Assembly: GCA_002751075.1 (NCBI GenBank)
Contig: NAOQ01000012.1
Coordinates: 193,807-257,806, forward strand
Origin: Ichthyophonus hoferi
Taxonomy: Eukaryota; Opisthokonta; Ichthyosporea; Ichthyophonida; Ichthyophonidae
Direction of reading: 5' to 3'
Length of the DNA stretch: 64,000 nt
Below are positions 53,448 to 64,000 of the stretch, piece by piece. The notes under the pieces were generated by a model. The model was not told the DNA's origin. It searched no databases and saw only the letters and a program-made list of their open reading frames with translations. The translations under genes were made by a program, and so were the position numbers. The stretch's first letter is position 1. Each line of letters begins with the position of its first letter.

Positions 53448-54632
53448 GGCTACAGCCTTTCTGGTGATTACAGAATATATCTGAACCTTTTGGTCTCATA
53501 CTCTCAGTTACACTCTTGATAGACCCATTGTATAAAATAGCTTTATCGCTATTATTGCTCGACACAACTATATCTGGATGTGGTGTTTTAAATTAAACTT
53601 GTCTGATTCCTCGATGTCTTTTCCTGTTTTATACTTCTACCTGTCGCCATAAATCTAACGATTCCACCATCATATCATATATGTGGTCTGTATTATTGTT
53701 TGTTTCTATTGTTTTCACCCTACGAAACTAGCATTATCTTCTTTATATTATTTTATCTCTTTAATGCCATCAATGAAATCAGACCCTTTCTTGCCCTTCC
53801 TCATATGGTTCTAGTATCTCATATCCATGCCCTTAAGTTTACCTCTGTCGCCACAACTTTATTTAAACAAGTGATTCTTTTTGTGAATATCAACATAAAC
53901 CAGAAAAAGATGTAACACATTTTGTTCAGGAAAGCAACTATATAAACATGTGATGGTCATATTAGGGACGATTTTTATGGATTTGACATTAGAAAAAAAG
54001 GGATTGAGAGTCAAAGATGTCCCTCTATCAACCCTTTTTAATATGTTATTCTAGCTATATGATATAATCATAAGGTTTCAAGCTATGATCTAACTTTTAT
54101 TGTAATGTTCTAAAACAGTAGGCTTTTTAGTAGTCTTTTTTGACCTATCTTGTTTTTCATATTGATATAATGCTGTTTATGTGTAGTTTATCACTTTATT
54201 TATATGTATATATGCATATATGATATATATGATAAAAATGTATGTATTATTGTATGGTATATATGTTTTTATTGTGAAAAATTATGATAGCTTATTGTTG
54301 TACTTTTAGTAAAGATAAATACCCAGTTGAGAGTGTATATACTAACATTTTTATATACTTCATTGGCTGATTTAATTATTAACACTATGTTTGAATACTT
54401 GATTAGATAGCCTAATTACTAGCATTAGATTGGAGTACTTAATTGGCGAGAAACCAATTTAAACATTCTTGATTAATTATTCACTCGCATAGAAAGGAAA
54501 GATGGTCATAGAAGTTAAAAATAAAATATTAAGTTTACCCTGTCATTGGCTGCAGATAGATCAGGGTCCAAGTTTGACTAAGCCATACTAATATGCATTT
54601 ATTACAGTATAGTACTACAACAAATAATTACA

Positions 54633-62093
<7,461 letters not shown>

Positions 62094-63320
62094 TGATTGA
62101 ATATAATTAGGACGGGGGTTTATATTACGTAGCGGCCATGTATTATTTGATTGGTAGTATTAACTTAGGCATGCTATGGCGTTTGCAGGGTGGGTAGACA
62201 GGCTGAGTATTTGTTTAAAAATAGCAATTAAAATATTGGACGTGACCATTCTGATTCACTAAAATGAAATGCATATATGTATTTGCCTTACAGCATATGC
62301 TCGTACAAGTTGTTGAAGAGTATTTTGCTGTCAAAAAATTTAAAAATATAATTTATAGAACAATTGTTAGAGAAGTATCAATTTAGTCGATCGTATAAAG
62401 ACTTGCTCAAAGCAGTTGGAAAATATTGGAAGATAAATTTAAAAAGCGTACTCGCTCAGTATTTGAAAGTAGTATTATGGTGTAGTCAAACCATATCTAT
62501 ATCACTTTGATGTTTGATATAGAATTTTTTGACAATTTTAAATAAATGTAGGTTTTCATGATTGGTTAGATTGGACCAGATAGGTGCCAAATGATGATAT
62601 GGAAGCATAATAAGGCTTTTTGAATTTTGGTTTCAATGTTTAGTGGGTAAGGTAAGGTTCAGTGGTATATATTACAGACATTTACTATTAATTTTCTCTC
62701 AAAAATATACTATTTCAACTTCAATTATTGAACTCACATAAAACACACGTATGCATTTTTATTAAGTATCAAATATTTAAAAACAAAAATGCTTTCAAAA
62801 TTGTGACTCAAAGGTAAAGGTACTGTTCTTTTTTCTATCCCGCTCCAAGGCCCGGTTTTTGCTTACTGATAAAATAGGTTTATTTATTTACTTTGGGCAT
62901 TTCTATATATAGCCGTAATCATTTAATATTATTAACAATTCCTACATATGTAATACTAGGTACAAGTCAAAAAAAATTATTAAAAATGTAGACGTTGGTG
63001 CATGGGCTCATAAATTTATTTCCGTATGTTTATGCATGTTTATATATATACCTAAAATCAAATCCCCAAAAATATCCAGTTATTATAACACGGTTGTGCC
63101 GTATTAACTCTAATTTCATCTGCATGTAGTTGAAGGCGCCACTTTGTGGTCGCAAACAATAGAGAGAAATAGATAGGGAGGGTTAGGTTGTTTGTATTGG
63201 GAAGAAAAACATGTATGGTAGCGTTTAATAGTTTCCAAGTATTGTTTCAGTTTAATAGACAATATAATTTTACTTTTCACTCACGAGAAAATTATATTGC
63301 CTTCAATAATTATACCATAG
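62094..63320. other. 3' flank of PFKFB and intergenic spacer
   Basis: No gene seen. AATAAA occurs at 62541-62546, 448 bases after the PFKFB stop, a possible but distant poly(A) signal. Confidence 0.45.
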
Positions 63321-63597
63321 ATGTATGATGTTCATGCACATCTTAGAGATAACCTCTTCCACACCTAAAGGAGGTTTTAGAAAAAGCTAAAAGCCAGGGT
63401 GTGAAGGGTGTGGTGACTGTAGGTAAGATCTTAGAAGAAGCAGAAAGTGTCTTGAAACTATCACATCTTTATCCGGGTTATATATTTCATTGCGTTGGTA
63501 TGCACCCAGAGAAGGCTTAACTGGAACACCTTCCAAGAATGTTAAATTTTATTAGAAATAATAAAGAGCAGCTGTGTGCTGCAGGAGAGGCAATCTT
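63321..63597 (+). pseudogene. Broken TatD-family (TATDN3-like) hydrolase fragment
   Basis: The start MYDVHAHLRDNLFHT contains the metal-binding D-x-H-x-H of TatD enzymes (TATDN3 begins VDCHCHL). The frame then meets TAA (63366-63368). Similarity resumes in a different frame at 63362 as HLKEVLEKAKSQGVKGVVTV, SVLKLSHLYPG, then HCVGMHPEKA, matching the TATDN3 DVLEKAKKANV ... LPCLGVHPVQ region, and meets a second stop at 63518-63520. It continues in that frame as LEHLPRMLNFIRNNKEQL and CAAGEAI, where the family has LLAIGEVGLDF, after which similarity fades. A frameshift, an internal stop and loss of the GEVGLD block make this a pseudogene of a host nuclease-type gene (or a site of assembly error). 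No introns are apparent in the piece, so a retrocopy is possible. Confidence 0.6.
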
Positions 63598-64000
63598 ACC
63601 TTTCCTCTTCATGTTTTTATAAGGCACACATATATATGCCTTCGCTACATTATCATGGCAAATTTTATTGCTCTCTATATATACCACCTATTAATAGCAT
63701 ACATTATTAATCGTACTGTCCTTGTGTGTCAACCTTTGGCTTTGGTTCGGTTGGTAAAAAACAATACTACACCGGTATTTGCAAGCTTAATGTCATGAAA
63801 TAGGTAATTATGCAAGTGAGTACCTCATATCCGTATAGTGACTTTTTGCGAAGGTTGCAAGAATAACAACAGAAATTTTTCAGCGAATTTGATTTGTGTG
63901 ATAGTAAGTCTTTATATATGACTAATTAATCTTATCAAAAAGGTGTTCGGCACATTTTAGAAAAAGAGAGTTCTAGTTATAAAATATATAAACGCTCCTG
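63598..64000. other. Right edge, no gene seen
   Basis: About 400 bases of AT-rich sequence. Further decayed TatD sequence may be present but no motif was recognised. Confidence 0.4.

Larger units (their letters stand above)
50892..54632. other. Gene-free interval between two divergent genes
   Basis: About 3.7 kb between the starts of the NT-C2 gene (minus) and PFKFB (plus), so it contains both promoters. No TATA box can be assigned. Frames at 51211-51447 and 51861-52055 are unrecognised. It holds the SINE-like element and hairpin listed separately and an AT repeat block at 53005-53070. Confidence 0.5.

Overview
The window is nuclear DNA from a eukaryote, AT-rich and intron-rich. Coding exons stand out as GC-richer blocks of about 20-190 bases between AT-rich introns, almost all with ordinary GT-AG boundaries. 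The gene set points to an animal: a membrane protein with a von Willebrand C-type and a Kazal-type module, an EEIG1/FAM102-type C2 protein, and intronless histone genes ending in a stem-loop instead of an obvious poly(A) signal. The H3 and histone stem-loop variants, the AT content and the short exons would suit an early-branching animal (sponge, placozoan or cnidarian grade), but the sequence alone does not settle this.

Left part (1-8.3 kb): a probable first exon of a cytoplasmic dynein intermediate chain on the minus strand runs off the left edge, followed by a 199-residue unrecognised membrane-type reading frame (4.2-4.8 kb) and a decayed Ty1/copia RNase H fossil near 7 kb. At 8.35-12.3 kb lies a core-histone quartet arranged as two divergent pairs, H2B<- ->H3 and H4<- ->H2A. 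Each pair shares a promoter of about 300 bp with TATA and CCAAT boxes, and all four genes have a 16-nt stem-loop-type 3' element. LSM1 (five exons, complete) follows at 13.07-16.86 kb.

Middle part (17-26 kb): orphan exon candidates, two of them tyrosine-rich; a short broken fragment resembling the start of 3-isopropylmalate dehydrogenase (LeuB/LEU2), unexpected in an animal; and a complete four-exon gene for a 329-residue type I membrane protein (VWC + Kazal + transmembrane + acidic tail).

Right part (27-62 kb): three complete multi-exon genes could be assembled by reading phase. They are glucosidase II alpha (GANAB type, minus strand, 27 exons, 910 aa), a compact EEIG1/FAM102-like NT-C2 protein (minus strand, 8 exons, 239 aa) and the bifunctional enzyme 6-phosphofructo-2-kinase/fructose-2,6-bisphosphatase (plus strand, 15 exons, 450 aa). 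A broken TatD-family (TATDN3-like) copy lies near the right edge. Apart from the histones, the genes look like unlinked housekeeping loci. No rRNA, CRISPR or convincing tRNA gene was seen. I did the exon joining by eye from splice motifs, frame continuity and remembered family sequences; no alignment or transcript data were used.
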